Source: Microtetraspora niveoalba | Lineage (GTDB): Bacteria > Actinomycetota > Actinomycetes > Streptosporangiales > Streptosporangiaceae | Length of the DNA stretch: 64,000 bases | NCBI RefSeq assembly: GCF_001570405.1 | Contig: NZ_BBYM01000019.1 | Span: forward strand, 126,323-190,322 | Direction: 5' to 3' | Part shown: piece after piece, positions 36,643-46,054 of the stretch | Layout: each line of letters begins with the position of its first letter | Position numbering within the stretch: the stretch's first letter is position 1 | Notes under the pieces: model-generated | Told to the model about the DNA's origin: nothing | The model's database searches: none | Seen by the model: the letters and a program-made list of their open reading frames with translations, nothing else | Translations under genes and position numbers: made by a program

Positions 36643-36686
36643 CGGCACGTGGAGCGGATGCCGCACAACCGAGAGCCGCGGACGGC

Positions 36687-37592
36687 TCAGTCGTAGAAGC
36701 CGAGGCGGCGGAGCTGCTTGGGATCGCGCTGCCACTCCTTGGCGACCTTGATCCGCAGGTCGAGGTAGACGTGGGTGCCGAGCAGCGCCTCGATCTGCTT
36801 GCGGGCCCGGGTGCCGACGTCCTTGAGCCGGGCGCCTCCGGGGCCGATCACGATCGCCTTCTGCGACGGCCGCTCGACGTACATGAAGGCGTAGATGTCG
36901 AGGAGGTCGTCGCGGCCCTCGCGCGGGGCCATCTCCTCCACCACGACCGCGATCGAGTGCGGCAGCTCGTCGCGGACCCCCTCCAGCGCGGCCTCGCGGA
37001 TCAGCTCGGCGACGAGGACCTGCTCGGGCTCGTCGGTCAGCTCGCCCCCGGCGTACAGGGGCGGCGACTCGGGCAGCCGCGCGGTCAGCAGGTCGGCGAG
37101 CACGTCGAGCTGCTCCCCGCTCTCCGCCGAGACGGGCACGATCTCCTCGAAGTTCGCCAGGGACGAGACCGCGAGGAGCTGTTCCGCGATCTGCTCGCGG
37201 GTGGCCAGGTCGCACTTGGTCACGACGGCGACCAGCGGCGTCTTCTTGATCGCCGAGATCTTCTCGGCGATGAACCTGTCGCCCTTGCCGATCGGCTCGT
37301 TCGCCGGCACGCAGAAGCCGATCACGTCGACCTCGGTCAGCGTCGACAACACGAGGCTGTCGAGCCGCTCGCCGAGCAGGGTGCGCGGGCGGTGCAGGCC
37401 CGGGGTGTCCACGATGACGAGCTGGGAGCCGGGCCGGTGCACGATCCCGCGGATGGCCCGGCGCGTGGTCTGCGGTTTGGACGAGGTGATGGCGACCTTC
37501 GTGCCGACCAGCGCGTTCATCAGCGTGGACTTGCCCACGTTCGGCCGCCCGACGAAGCAGGCGAAACCGGCGCGGAATTCGGGAGTGCTCAC
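36687..37592 (-). CDS. era: GTPase Era
   Basis: This 301-residue GTPase binds the 3' end of 16S rRNA and assists small-subunit maturation. The G domain shows G1 GRPNVGKST (near 15), G3 DTPG, G4 TKCD and G5 SAESG. The C-terminal KH domain has VIGPGGARLKDVGTRARKQIE (near 250), and the protein ends in RRLGFYD. The start is GTG 37592, one base after the stop of the deaminase-fold gene, so the two are co-transcribed. The pairing with a cytidine-deaminase-like gene, and location downstream of phoH-ybeY-corC, follow the usual actinobacterial order. Confidence 0.96.
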   Translation of the reverse strand: MSTPEFRAGFACFVGRPNVGKSTLMNALVGTKVAITSSKPQTTRRAIRGIVHRPGSQLVIVDTPGLHRPRTLLGERLDSLVLSTLTEVDVIGFCVPANEPIGKGDRFIAEKISAIKKTPLVAVVTKCDLATREQIAEQLLAVSSLANFEEIVPVSAESGEQLDVLADLLTARLPESPPLYAGGELTDEPEQVLVAELIREAALEGVRDELPHSIAVVVEEMAPREGRDDLLDIYAFMYVERPSQKAIVIGPGGARLKDVGTRARKQIEALLGTHVYLDLRIKVAKEWQRDPKQLRRLGFYD

Positions 37593-37593
37593 G

Positions 37594-37929
37594 TCAGACG
37601 TACCGGCCCTTCACGGCGCCGTCGGGGCCGGCCAGGAAGATGGGGGCCTTGCCGAGATCGGCGACCACGGCGACGTCCCGCTCGTCCGGCTCGTCCGCCT
37701 CGCTGACCAGCGCCACCGCCTCCAGGGAGGCCGCCCCGCTGGAGACCGCCATCGCCACCGCGACCTGGGTCGCGGACAGCTCCAGCGAGGGCAGGGCGAC
37801 GTTCGTCGCCGCGTAGGTGCGGCCGGTCTCGTCCCGTACGGCGGCGCCCTCGGCGGAGCCGTTGCGCGCCCGGGCCGACCGGGCCAGCGTTATGATCTTG
37901 AGGTCTTCGGAGTCCAGTGTCTCAGTCAC
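37594..37929 (-). CDS. Cytidine-deaminase-fold protein lacking the catalytic motifs
   Basis: A 111-residue protein with the cytidine deaminase fold: LKIITLARSARARNGSAEGAAVRDETGRTYAATNVALPSLELSATQVAVAMAVSSGA. In active enzymes the helix after this strand reads CAERTA and a later PCxxC supplies zinc ligands; here the first site reads ATQVAV and no PCxxC is present, so zinc binding and deamination are not expected. Conservation of the gene before era in actinobacteria suggests a structural or regulatory role. It overlaps the lipoprotein gene upstream by 4 nt and abuts era, and is probably translated with both. Confidence 0.82.
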   Translation of the reverse strand: MTETLDSEDLKIITLARSARARNGSAEGAAVRDETGRTYAATNVALPSLELSATQVAVAMAVSSGAASLEAVALVSEADEPDERDVAVVADLGKAPIFLAGPDGAVKGRYV

Positions 37930-38582
37930 AGGTCAAGGGTACTGACCCTTCCGGCGAGCACCCTGGCGAGTTCCGCGGTGCCCGCAGCGTCCGGGGCCGC
38001 GACGCCCTGATGGACGAGGGTGATCACCGCGTTCCCCTCCCGTGCCACCACCAGGTGCATCTCGTACGGATATCCGCCGACCCGTCCCCTGAACCGCCGT
38101 GCCTCGGCGCCGTCGCCGACGTCCGGTATCGCCAGACGCGACGCGCGCAGCCGGTCGCCCTTCCCCGCGCCTCCGGCGGCGGCGACGTGGCAGCCCCGCA
38201 TGGCCCGCTCCAGCCGGTCGAGCCCGCCGCCCGCGGCGTCGTCCCCGTACACGGCGAGCCCGACGGCCGCCGTCTCGCCCAGACTGTCCCCTTCGTACGC
38301 GGTGGCGGTGCCGGCGACGAGGCCGCGCCCGGGCGGCCTGCCGGCCGCCGCGTCGAACAGGGCGCGGCAGTCGCCGTCCTTGGCGCGGAACGGCGGGCGC
38401 CACCGCTCACGCTGCCGGTCGGAGAAGCCCTGTGGCATGCCCTCGATCCCGCCGAGCAGGACCTTCAACCGCCCGGCGTCCACCGCGGCGCGCCGTCCCG
38501 GGTCGCCGCCGGCGCCGCATCCCGCGAGCGCGGCCACGAGACAGGCGGCGGCCGCGCAGACAGCACCGCCGATGATCCGCAT
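37926..38582 (-). CDS. Hypothetical lipoprotein
   Basis: A 218-residue exported lipoprotein with signal MRIIGGAVCAAAACLVAALAGC; the lipobox is LAGC (Cys22). The mature part has two further Cys (DGDCRALFD near 72 and RGCHVAAAG near 129), possibly a disulfide, and beta-rich segments such as GYPYEMHLVVAREGNAVITLVHQG. The pattern loosely recalls the extracellular sensor-type lipoproteins of mycobacteria, but I do not recognise the family. It starts at ATG 38582 and overlaps the deaminase-fold gene by 4 nt, so it heads the era operon here, which is unusual. Confidence 0.72.
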   Translation of the reverse strand: MRIIGGAVCAAAACLVAALAGCGAGGDPGRRAAVDAGRLKVLLGGIEGMPQGFSDRQRERWRPPFRAKDGDCRALFDAAAGRPPGRGLVAGTATAYEGDSLGETAAVGLAVYGDDAAGGGLDRLERAMRGCHVAAAGGAGKGDRLRASRLAIPDVGDGAEARRFRGRVGGYPYEMHLVVAREGNAVITLVHQGVAAPDAAGTAELARVLAGRVSTLDL

Positions 38583-38932
38583 TCCGGTATCCCCCGTTCT
38601 CCGGCGGGTCCGGAAGATCCCCGCCGACGGCTTTCTTCCCCCTCAGCAAAAGCCGCAATCCCCCACAGTGACCAACATGGGCCTCTCACCCGATGAAGTC
38701 GGGCGAGAGGCCCCATGGGTCTCCCCCGTGATCGCCCCCCCGTAAGGAAGGCGGGCCGGTGCGCCGCGAACCCCTCCCGGCGCGCCGGTATTCCCCCTCG
38801 GGACACCCAACCCCCGGGCGTCCTGAGACGATCCTCACGGATGCCACTTGTAGTCCACTTGCGGACGGCTTGCCCCATGCCCGGCGGCACCGCACCTAGG
38901 GGCTTCCAACTGGCCGGATGCACCCTTGACAG
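38583..38932. other. Divergent intergenic region with a long hairpin
   Basis: No gene is seen in this 350-nt region between the lipoprotein and the split-barrel protein. It contains a hairpin at 38677-38716: CCTCTC-A-CCCGA, loop TGAAG, TCGGG-C-GAGAGG, extended by GGG/CCCC and AT/AT. There is no U-tract after it. It could terminate an unseen small RNA or form part of one; nothing else stands out. Confidence 0.55.
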
Positions 38933-39352
38933 GTGATCAACGAACTGGAGCGGCGGCTGGCCGGCGCCCCTGAGCGAGGGACCCTCATGCACCTCGCCAC
39001 CCTGCGCGCCGACGGCTCCCCCGCGCTCTGCAACGTCCGATGCCATGCCACCTTCGCCCCCGACCGCCTCTATTTCGTCGCCCATCGGGACCGGAGGTAC
39101 GCCCGCGACCTGCGGACCGACATCCGGGTGGCCGGCTCGATCCTGACCCCCGACCGCGCGGGGTCGTCCGCGGCCGAGTCACTGACCTTCACGGGCACCG
39201 CGCGCGAGCTGCCCGAGGACGCCCAGATCCCCGGCCATCCCGTACGGCTGTCGCCCGGCGAGCGGGTCTACCGGCTGGACGTCTCCGAGTGGACGCTGTT
39301 CGACCCGGACCGGCTCGATCACGAACCGCGGGTGATCCCCGCCAGTCCTTGA
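38933..39352 (+). CDS. Flavin/F420-binding split-barrel protein (PPOX class)
   Basis: A 139-residue pyridoxamine-5'-phosphate-oxidase-like split barrel: HLATLRADGSPALCNVRCHATFAPDRLYFVAHRDRRYARDLRTDIRVAGSILT, then LTFTGTARELPED and WTLFDPDRLDHEPRVI. Actinobacterial members of this size usually bind F420 or FMN; no cofactor can be assigned from the sequence. The GTG at 38933 lacks a clear ribosome binding site; ATG 38987, after GAGGGA, is an alternative but would cut the first helix. Its last 34 bases overlap the 3' end of the convergent SARP-type regulator gene. Confidence 0.75.
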   Translation: MINELERRLAGAPERGTLMHLATLRADGSPALCNVRCHATFAPDRLYFVAHRDRRYARDLRTDIRVAGSILTPDRAGSSAAESLTFTGTARELPEDAQIPGHPVRLSPGERVYRLDVSEWTLFDPDRLDHEPRVIPASP

Positions 39353-42300
39353 CGGGCGGCCTCGGCCCACACCGTCGCGCCCGCCGCCGTGGCGCGGCGG
39401 AGTGCCGCGCCGTACCGCTCGGCGGCCTCGTCGGGACGGCCGAGGAAGGCCGCGAGATCCCCCAGCACCTGGGCGACCGGCCACAGCGGGACGAGGCCGG
39501 TGCCGTTGGTGACCACGTCCTCCGGGTACGGGGCCAGCGCCTCGTACGTCGCCTCCACCCTGTCGCGGTCGGCGATGGCGACCCCGAGCAGGCCGCGGAC
39601 CGCGACGAAGAGCCGCGAGTAGTAGTCGGGCCGGATCGGCTGGGGCTCGCCCGCCACCTTCCGCGCCTCGTCCACCCGCCCGGCCCGGGCCAGCACGAGC
39701 GCGTACGGCTCGACGGCGACGTCCCAGTGCCCGGCGATCAGCTCGGCCTCGGCGAGCAGGTGGCCGAGATCGCCGCGGAGCAGGCCGAGGCAGTACCTCC
39801 CCATGTACGACAGGCCGATCTCGAACCGCCACGCGCCGACGGTCGCGTGGGCCCGCGCCCCCTCCCGGTAGAGCCGTTCGGCCGCCTCGTGGTCGCCCAC
39901 GATCGCGTGCCGGAACGCGCGGTAGAAGGTGACGAGCGATCCCGGCAGCAGCAGGTCGTACTGCTCGGCGAGCCGTTCCGCGTGCGCGGCGTGCTCGTCC
40001 GCGCTCCGGAAGTCGAGGCCGCCGATGGCGTGCTGCATGAGGATCAGGCGGGCCACGACCTCGGCGACGGCCATGCCGTTCTCCTGGGCCAGCTTGAGCA
40101 GTTCGGGGCCGATCAGGCCGCGTTCGGCCCGGCCGTCCTCGCGGAAGGTGTGGAAGTGCCGCGCGTTGAGCGCCCGGGCCAGCGCGTGGGCGTCGCCGAG
40201 CCGCCGGGCCATCGCCACCGCCCGCCGCGCCGCCTCGGCCCCGCGCGCGCTCAGCTCCCCTTCGAGCTCGAACGCCAGGGAGGTGAGCAGCGCGCACCTG
40301 GCCGCGCCGTCCCCGGGCGGGAGCAGCGACAGCGTCTCCTCGACGGCCCTGACCACCTCCCGCGACACCGTGCCGTAGTCCCTGGTGCTCCACAGGGTGG
40401 GCGTGTCGAAGGCGCCGATGACCCGGGCGGTGAGCACGGGGTCGCCCTTCGGCAGCGCCAGGCCGATCGCGCGTTCGCGCATCTCCCTGGCCGCCACGAG
40501 CCGGTTGCCGTACGCCAGGGCCTGGACCCGCCGCATGATCAGCTCCAGGTCGTCCCCGTCGCCGAGGTCGAGCGCCTGCTGCCAGAGGGCCGCGGCCTCG
40601 ACGTAGGCGAACCGCCGCTCCGCCTGCTCCGCGGCGAGGGCGCTGTAGCGGGCCCCTTTGACCCGTTCCCCTCCCGCCGCGAAGTGGTGGGCCAGCGCGC
40701 CGATGCCGTCGGGGCGGAGCCGTTCGAGCACCTCGGCGACCCGGGCGTGCGTGCGGGAGCGTCGTAGTCGCGACATGTCCTCATAGAGGGTGTCCCGGAC
40801 GAGGGCGTGCGCGAACCGCAGCCCGCCGCCCTCGGGCTCGACGAGCAGGCCGGCCATCAGCGCCGCCTCGACGGCGTCGACCACGCCGTCCTCGCCGCCT
40901 CCGTTCACCTCGGCGAGCACGTCCACGTCGACGTCCCCGCCGATCACCGCGGCCTCGCGCAGCACGGTCTGGGCGGGTACGGGAAGCCGGGCCAGCCGGC
41001 GTCGCAGCACGTCGCGCACCCCGGCGGGGACGACGGAGAGTGCGGCGGCCTCCCCCTCGGAGGCGATCAGCCGGGCGGTCTCGCGCAGGAAGAACGGGTT
41101 GCCTCCGGTGCGTTCGGCGACCGCGTCCGAGGTCTCGTCCGTGATGTCCGCGCCGGATACCACGGTGAGCAGCTCCGCGGCGGCGTCCCGGTCGAGCCCG
41201 GGCAGCACGATCCGCAGGGGCTCGTGCCGGGCCAGCGCGGCCGACGTCTCGGCCAGCCGTTCGGCCTCCTCCTGCCGGAGCGTGCCGACGATCAGCGCGG
41301 GCGCGTCCCGCAGGTCCGCGGCCAGGTGGACGAGGATGGCCAGCGTCTCCGCGTCCGCGCGGTGCAGGTCGTCGAGGACCAGCAGCAGGGGCGCCTCCCG
41401 CACCACCTCCAGCAGGTACGACGCGAGCGACATGCGGAGCCGGAACCGCTCGGCGGTCATGTCCGCGTCCTCCGGCGCGCGCCCGCCCCCGTCGTCCGGC
41501 TCGTCGAGCAGCCGCCGGATCTGCGCGGCGAGCGCGGCACTGGGCGGGACCTCCGCGGTCAACGTCCTGAGGATCTCCGCCCAGGCCCATCCGGCGGGGG
41601 CGCCCTCGGTCTCGGGCGCCCTGCCGACGGCGACCCGCCAGCCCGCACGCGACCGTTCGTTCGCGAGCGCCCGCGCGAGCGCCGACTTGCCCATGCCCGC
41701 CTCGCCGCCGATCAGGGCGACCCCTCCACTGCGCCCGAGCAGCAGGCCGAGCTCCCGCTCCCGCCCGAACAGCCGGTCCGCGTCCGGAGTGGGCGGCTCG
41801 GGTGTCACCGTGAGGCTCCGGACGCCGTCGATCACGCCGCCGTCCGCCGGGCCGGGGTCGAGCGAGATGGAATGGGCGAGGATGTCGCTCTCCAGCCGCC
41901 GCAGCGCCGGCCCCGGGTCCACGCCCAACTCCTCGGCGAGCCGTTCGCGGGCCTGCCGCAGCACGGCGAGCGCGTCTCCCTGCCTGCCCTGGCGGTAGAG
42001 CGCGACGGCCAGCAGCCGCCAGCCCTCCTCGCGCAACGGGTGTCCGGCGACGTGCGCCTGAAGGTCGGCGACGGCCGCCCCGGACGCGCCGAGCGCGATC
42101 GCCGCCGCCGCCCGCTGCTCGACCGCCATCGCGTGCATCTCGTCCAGCCGCATGATCTCGGTGACGGCCCACTCCGCCGCCCCGAACTCCGCGTACGCCG
42201 GACCGTTCCACAGGCGGAGCGCCTCCTCGGTCTGCCGCAGCGCCGCCCGCGCGTCGCCCCCGGCCAGCAGTTCGGCCCCCCGGCGTACGAGTTCCTCGAA

Positions 42301-42615
42301 CCGCCAGGCGTCGACCTCGCCCTCGCGGATCGCGTACCCGGGAGGGACGGTGACCAGCACCCGGGCCGGGGTCCGGGCGGTGCGCCGGGGTTCGAGCACC
42401 CGGCGCAGGTTCGAGACGTAGGCCTGTACCGAGGCCAACGCGCTCGGAGGGGGCTGTTCACGCCACAGATCGTCGATGATGCGCTCGACCGGGACGACGT
42501 GTCCCCGAGCGACCAGCAGCCGTGCGAGCACGGATCGCTGCCGCGGGCCCCCCAGCTCCGCGACCCCCCTGTCCCCTATGGCGTCGAACGTACCAAGAAC
42601 CCGAAATGTCGCCAC
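39319..42615 (-). CDS. Large SARP/LAL-type regulator (winged helix-BTAD-ATPase-TPR)
   Basis: A 1,098-residue AfsR-like regulator. Residues 1-95 are an OmpR-type winged helix (GPRQRSVLARLLVARGHVV, VQAYVSNLRRVLEP). Residues about 100-245 are the BTAD domain (HPLREEGWRLLAVALYRQGRQGDALAVL). Residues about 285-600 are a STAND ATPase with Walker A GGEAGMGKSA and LLLVLDDLHRADA as Walker B. The rest is helical TPR-like repeats. Such proteins activate secondary metabolism or stress clusters, gated by ATP and TPR ligands; no target cluster is in the window. GTG 42615 has TAGCGT 6 nt upstream, so the message is probably leaderless. Confidence 0.88.
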   Translation of the reverse strand: MATFRVLGTFDAIGDRGVAELGGPRQRSVLARLLVARGHVVPVERIIDDLWREQPPPSALASVQAYVSNLRRVLEPRRTARTPARVLVTVPPGYAIREGEVDAWRFEELVRRGAELLAGGDARAALRQTEEALRLWNGPAYAEFGAAEWAVTEIMRLDEMHAMAVEQRAAAAIALGASGAAVADLQAHVAGHPLREEGWRLLAVALYRQGRQGDALAVLRQARERLAEELGVDPGPALRRLESDILAHSISLDPGPADGGVIDGVRSLTVTPEPPTPDADRLFGRERELGLLLGRSGGVALIGGEAGMGKSALARALANERSRAGWRVAVGRAPETEGAPAGWAWAEILRTLTAEVPPSAALAAQIRRLLDEPDDGGGRAPEDADMTAERFRLRMSLASYLLEVVREAPLLLVLDDLHRADAETLAILVHLAADLRDAPALIVGTLRQEEAERLAETSAALARHEPLRIVLPGLDRDAAAELLTVVSGADITDETSDAVAERTGGNPFFLRETARLIASEGEAAALSVVPAGVRDVLRRRLARLPVPAQTVLREAAVIGGDVDVDVLAEVNGGGEDGVVDAVEAALMAGLLVEPEGGGLRFAHALVRDTLYEDMSRLRRSRTHARVAEVLERLRPDGIGALAHHFAAGGERVKGARYSALAAEQAERRFAYVEAAALWQQALDLGDGDDLELIMRRVQALAYGNRLVAAREMRERAIGLALPKGDPVLTARVIGAFDTPTLWSTRDYGTVSREVVRAVEETLSLLPPGDGAARCALLTSLAFELEGELSARGAEAARRAVAMARRLGDAHALARALNARHFHTFREDGRAERGLIGPELLKLAQENGMAVAEVVARLILMQHAIGGLDFRSADEHAAHAERLAEQYDLLLPGSLVTFYRAFRHAIVGDHEAAERLYREGARAHATVGAWRFEIGLSYMGRYCLGLLRGDLGHLLAEAELIAGHWDVAVEPYALVLARAGRVDEARKVAGEPQPIRPDYYSRLFVAVRGLLGVAIADRDRVEATYEALAPYPEDVVTNGTGLVPLWPVAQVLGDLAAFLGRPDEAAERYGAALRRATAAGATVWAEAARQGLAGITRGS

Positions 42616-42680
42616 GGTGGGACGCTACAGATCATCCCGTCCCGGGCGGCAGGCTCCGGAGTCCCTCCGGAGCCGGGACA

Positions 42681-43970
42681 TCAGTCCCGTTCCACCCGGG
42701 CGCTCACGGGATCCTCCTCGACCGGCTCGACCCGGCGCACCACCACGGTGCTGATCCGGTTGCGGCGGCCCGCGAGGTTCTCCGCGGTCAGCCGCAGCCC
42801 GTCCACGGTGGCCTCGGAGCCGGCGATGGGCACCCGGCCGAGCGCGTGCGCGAGCAGCCCGCCCACGGTGTCCACGTCGTCGACCTCGATCTCGACGTCG
42901 AACAGCTCGCCCAGCTCGTCGACCGGCAACCGCGCCGTCACCCGGACCGACCCGTCCTCCAGCCACTCGACCGGCGGGATCTCCTGGTCGTACTCGTCGG
43001 TGATCTCACCGACGATCTCCTCGATCACGTCCTCGATCGTGACCAGGCCGGCGGTGCCGCCGTACTCGTCGATCACGATGGCCAGGTGGATCTGCCGCGC
43101 CTGCATCTCGCGCAGCAGGTCGTCGATCGGCTTGCTGTCCGGCACGAAGGTCGCGGGCCGCATCAGCTCCTGGACCCGGGCGGTGCCGTCGCCGGTCTCC
43201 TGCATCCGGCGGACGATGTCCTTCATGTACGCGATGCCGACGACGTCGTCCTCGTTCTCGCCGGTCACCGGGATGCGCGAGAAGCCGCTGCGCAGGGCCA
43301 GCGACAGCGCCTGGCTCAGCGTCTTGTGCCGCTCGATGATGACCATGTCCGTACGCGGGACCATGACCTCGCGGACCAGCGTGTCGCCCAGCTCGAACAC
43401 CGAGTGGATCATCTCGCGCTCGTCCGGCTCGATCACCCGGCGCTCCTCGGCGAGATCGACCAGGTCGCGCAACTCGGCCTCGGAGGTGAACGGCCCCTCG
43501 CGGAAGCCCTTGCCCGGCGTCAGCGCGTTGCCCAGCAGGATCAGCAGCTTGGGCAGCGGGCCGAAGATCCGGGTCAGGCCGTAGACGACGGGCGCGCTCG
43601 CCAGCGCCACCCGGTCGGCGTGCTGCCGGCCGAGCGTACGCGGCGAGACGCCGACGATGACGTAGCTGACCAGGACCATCACGACCGCCGCCGAGGCGTA
43701 TGCCTGCCCCGTGTCACCGAACCAGTCGATGAACAGCAGCGTCGCGATCACCGTCGCGACCAGCTCGCAGATCAGCCGCAGCAGGAGCAGCAGGTTGAGG
43801 TAGCGGGGAGGGTCCTTGACGATCGCCTGCAGGCGCGGCGCGCCGCGCCTGCCCTCCTTGACGAACTCCTCGGCCCGTACGCGGGAGATGCGCGACAGCG
43901 CCGTCTCGGCGCTCGCCAGGAGGCCGCCGACCACGATCAGGACGACGGCCGAGAACAACCAGCCGTTCAT
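42681..43970 (-). CDS. Hemolysin-family CNNM/CorC membrane protein with CBS domains
   Basis: This 429-residue protein has an N-terminal DUF21/CNNM membrane domain (about 1-180, with FSAVVLIVVGGLLASAETALSRISRVR), a CBS pair (about 200-330, including VPRTDMVIIERHKTLSQALS and MQARQIHLAIVIDEYGGTAGLVTIEDVIEEIVGEI) and a C-terminal CorC_HlyC domain (about 345-425). Relatives act in Mg2+/Co2+ export or resistance. It is the third gene of the phoH-ybeY-corC cluster, 7 nt after ybeY. In other actinobacteria the deaminase-fold gene and era come next; here the SARP-type gene interrupts. Confidence 0.9.
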   Translation of the reverse strand: MNGWLFSAVVLIVVGGLLASAETALSRISRVRAEEFVKEGRRGAPRLQAIVKDPPRYLNLLLLLRLICELVATVIATLLFIDWFGDTGQAYASAAVVMVLVSYVIVGVSPRTLGRQHADRVALASAPVVYGLTRIFGPLPKLLILLGNALTPGKGFREGPFTSEAELRDLVDLAEERRVIEPDEREMIHSVFELGDTLVREVMVPRTDMVIIERHKTLSQALSLALRSGFSRIPVTGENEDDVVGIAYMKDIVRRMQETGDGTARVQELMRPATFVPDSKPIDDLLREMQARQIHLAIVIDEYGGTAGLVTIEDVIEEIVGEITDEYDQEIPPVEWLEDGSVRVTARLPVDELGELFDVEIEVDDVDTVGGLLAHALGRVPIAGSEATVDGLRLTAENLAGRRNRISTVVVRRVEPVEEDPVSARVERD

Positions 43971-43977
43971 CGGTCGC

Positions 43978-44454
43978 TCACCGCTTTCCGCGTGACTCCC
44001 GCCACGACTCGAGCAGCTCGCCCTGGAGCCCGAACATCTCGGCGTGCTCCTCGGGCTCGGCGTGATCGTAGCCGAGCAGGTGCAGGATCCCGTGGGTGCA
44101 GAGCAGCTCCAGCTCGTCCTGCGTGCCGTGCCCGGCCTCGACCGCCTGCCGGGCGGCCACCTGCGGGCAGAGCACCACGTCGCCGAGAAGCGCCGGGTCG
44201 GGCGACGCGTCCTCGTCCCGGCCGCCGCCCGGGCCCGGGCGCAGCTCGTCCATCGGGAAGGCGAGCACGTCCGTGGGGCCGGGCTCGCCCATCCACTGCT
44301 CGTGCAGCTCGGCCATCGCCGGCTCGTCCACGATCAGGATGGACAGCTCGGCGAGGGGATTGATCCCCATCCGCCCCAGGACGTGACCGGCCAGCTCCGC
44401 GAACACCGCCTCGTCGACCTCGACGCCCGACTCGTTGGCGACCTCGACGCTCAC
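43978..44454 (-). CDS. ybeY: rRNA maturation RNase YbeY
   Basis: This 158-residue metal-dependent endoribonuclease is involved in 16S rRNA 3' maturation and ribosome quality control. The catalytic zinc motif H-G-x-L-H-L-x-G-Y-D-H is intact as HGILHLLGYDH (near 119-129), preceded by DVLAFPMDE (near 61). The family MSVEVANESG start supports GTG 44454. An acidic Gly-rich insertion (GPGGGRDEDASPDP) near 73-86 is common in actinobacterial versions. It lies between phoH and corC, the standard arrangement. Confidence 0.95.
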   Translation of the reverse strand: MSVEVANESGVEVDEAVFAELAGHVLGRMGINPLAELSILIVDEPAMAELHEQWMGEPGPTDVLAFPMDELRPGPGGGRDEDASPDPALLGDVVLCPQVAARQAVEAGHGTQDELELLCTHGILHLLGYDHAEPEEHAEMFGLQGELLESWRESRGKR

Positions 44455-44515
44455 CGGTTCTCCTCGCTCCGCGGCCCGGCCAGGGGGCGCGGGCCGCGCC
44501 GTTCCGTTCTCTCGT

Positions 44516-45535
44516 TCACCGTCTCCCCCGGGGACGCTTGTCGATCGTCCTCGGCTCCGACGCCATCGCCGCGTCGTACTTGCCGTACGCGTCGACGATG
44601 TCGCTCACCAGCCGGTGGCGGACGACGTCGGCGCTGGTCAGCCGGCTGAAGTGGATGTCGTCGATGCCGTGGAGGATGTTCTGCACGACCTTGAGGCCGC
44701 TGTCCTGTCCGCCCGGGAGGTCGATCTGGGTCACGTCGCCCGTGACGACGATCTTGGAGTTGAACCCCAGCCGGGTCAGGAACATCTTCATCTGCTCCGG
44801 CGACGTGTTCTGCGCCTCGTCGAGGATGATGAACGCGTCGTTCAGCGTGCGCCCGCGCATGTACGCCAGGGGCGCGACCTCGATCGTGCCCGCCGCCATC
44901 AGCCGCGGGATCGAGTCGGGATCGAGCATGTCGTGCAGCGCGTCGTACAGCGGCCGCAGATACGGGTCGATCTTCTCGTAGAGGGTGCCCGGCAGGAAGC
45001 CCAGCCGCTCTCCCGCCTCGACCGCGGGCCGGGTCAGGATGATGCGGTTGACGTGCTTGTTCTGCAGGGCCTTCACGGCCTTGGCCATGGCGAGATACGT
45101 CTTGCCCGTGCCGGCGGGGCCGATGCCGAACACGATCGTGTGCTTGTCGATCGCGTCGACGTACCGCTTCTGGTTGACCGTCTTGGGGCGGATGGTGCGG
45201 CCGCGCGCGGAGAGGATGTCCAGGGACAACACCTCGGCGGGCCGGTCGCTGGTCATCCGCAGCATCGCGATGCTGCGCTCGACGGAGTCGGTGGTCAGCT
45301 CCGCGCCCGAGCCGAGGAGCTCCACCAGCTCCTCGAAGAGCCGCACGACGATGCCGCTCTCCTCGGGAGAGCCGGTGATGGTGATCTCGTTGCCGCGCAC
45401 GTGGACGTCGGCGCGGAAGGCCTTCTCGATGACCCGCAGCAGCTCGTCCTGCGAGCCGAGCAGGCCGATCATCGCCTGTCCTTCGGGGATGAGGACCTTG
45501 GCCTGCGTCTTGTTGGTGCTCTGTGACTCGGACAT
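44516..45535 (-). CDS. phoH: PhoH family ATPase
   Basis: A 339-residue PhoH-like protein with an N-terminal KH-like region (about 20-100) and a P-loop RNA-helicase-type ATPase core: Walker [12 protein letters not shown] (near 138), [25 protein letters not shown], Walker [10 protein letters not shown] (near 235) and [15 protein letters not shown]. Members are linked to RNA turnover and are usually coupled to ybeY, as here. Start ATG 45535. It ends with a basic tail (KRPRGRR). A 61-nt gap precedes ybeY. Confidence 0.93.
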   Translation of the reverse strand: MSESQSTNKTQAKVLIPEGQAMIGLLGSQDELLRVIEKAFRADVHVRGNEITITGSPEESGIVVRLFEELVELLGSGAELTTDSVERSIAMLRMTSDRPAEVLSLDILSARGRTIRPKTVNQKRYVDAIDKHTIVFGIGPAGTGKTYLAMAKAVKALQNKHVNRIILTRPAVEAGERLGFLPGTLYEKIDPYLRPLYDALHDMLDPDSIPRLMAAGTIEVAPLAYMRGRTLNDAFIILDEAQNTSPEQMKMFLTRLGFNSKIVVTGDVTQIDLPGGQDSGLKVVQNILHGIDDIHFSRLTSADVVRHRLVSDIVDAYGKYDAAMASEPRTIDKRPRGRR

Positions 45536-45588
45536 GGGCGGCCGTTACGGCCTGCTCGCCTCCCTAATTCCTACGGTCATGCTATCCG

Positions 45589-45933
45589 CTACCCCGGAGG
45601 CCACGTCAGCCCGCGACCGCCCAGCACGTGCGCGTGGACGTGGAGCACGGTCTGGCCGGCTCCCTCGCCGGTATTGAAAACGACGCGGTATCCCGTGTCG
45701 GAGACGCCCTCCTGAAGGGCCACGTCATGGCATGCTTTGAGCACGTCGTCGGCGAGGCCGTCGTCCGCCCGGGCGAGCGCCGCGGCGTTCTCGTGATGAG
45801 ACTTGGGGACGACCAGGACGTGTGTGGGCGCCTGTGGATTGATGTCGCGGAACGCCAGCGCCCGCTCGGTCTCCAGGACGATGTCGGCGGGAATCTCCCT
45901 GGCCACGATCTTGCAGAACAGGCAGTCGGTCAC
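45589..45933 (-). CDS. HIT-family nucleotide-binding hydrolase
   Basis: A 114-residue histidine-triad protein of the Hint branch: DCLFCKIVAREIPADIV (zinc Cys pair near residues 3-6), RDINPQAPTHVLVVPKSHHEN and the catalytic triad HVHAHVLGG near the C-terminus. It hydrolyses nucleoside phosphoramidates or adenylated amines. GTG 45933 is the likely start: TACGCT lies 8 nt upstream and no Shine-Dalgarno sequence is present. It follows the actinobacterial order rsmE-HIT-phoH and lies 54 nt before phoH. Confidence 0.93.
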   Translation of the reverse strand: MTDCLFCKIVAREIPADIVLETERALAFRDINPQAPTHVLVVPKSHHENAAALARADDGLADDVLKACHDVALQEGVSDTGYRVVFNTGEGAGQTVLHVHAHVLGGRGLTWPPG

Positions 45934-46054
45934 GATCGAGAAGCGTAGCCGTTGCCAATCGGTGATTGCGTTGAAAGATCCCCCGGATAGTGTGAATGTG
46001 CGACACTGCACCGACCAAAACACCCCTAGTGTCGGGCGAGGACACAACTGGGTC

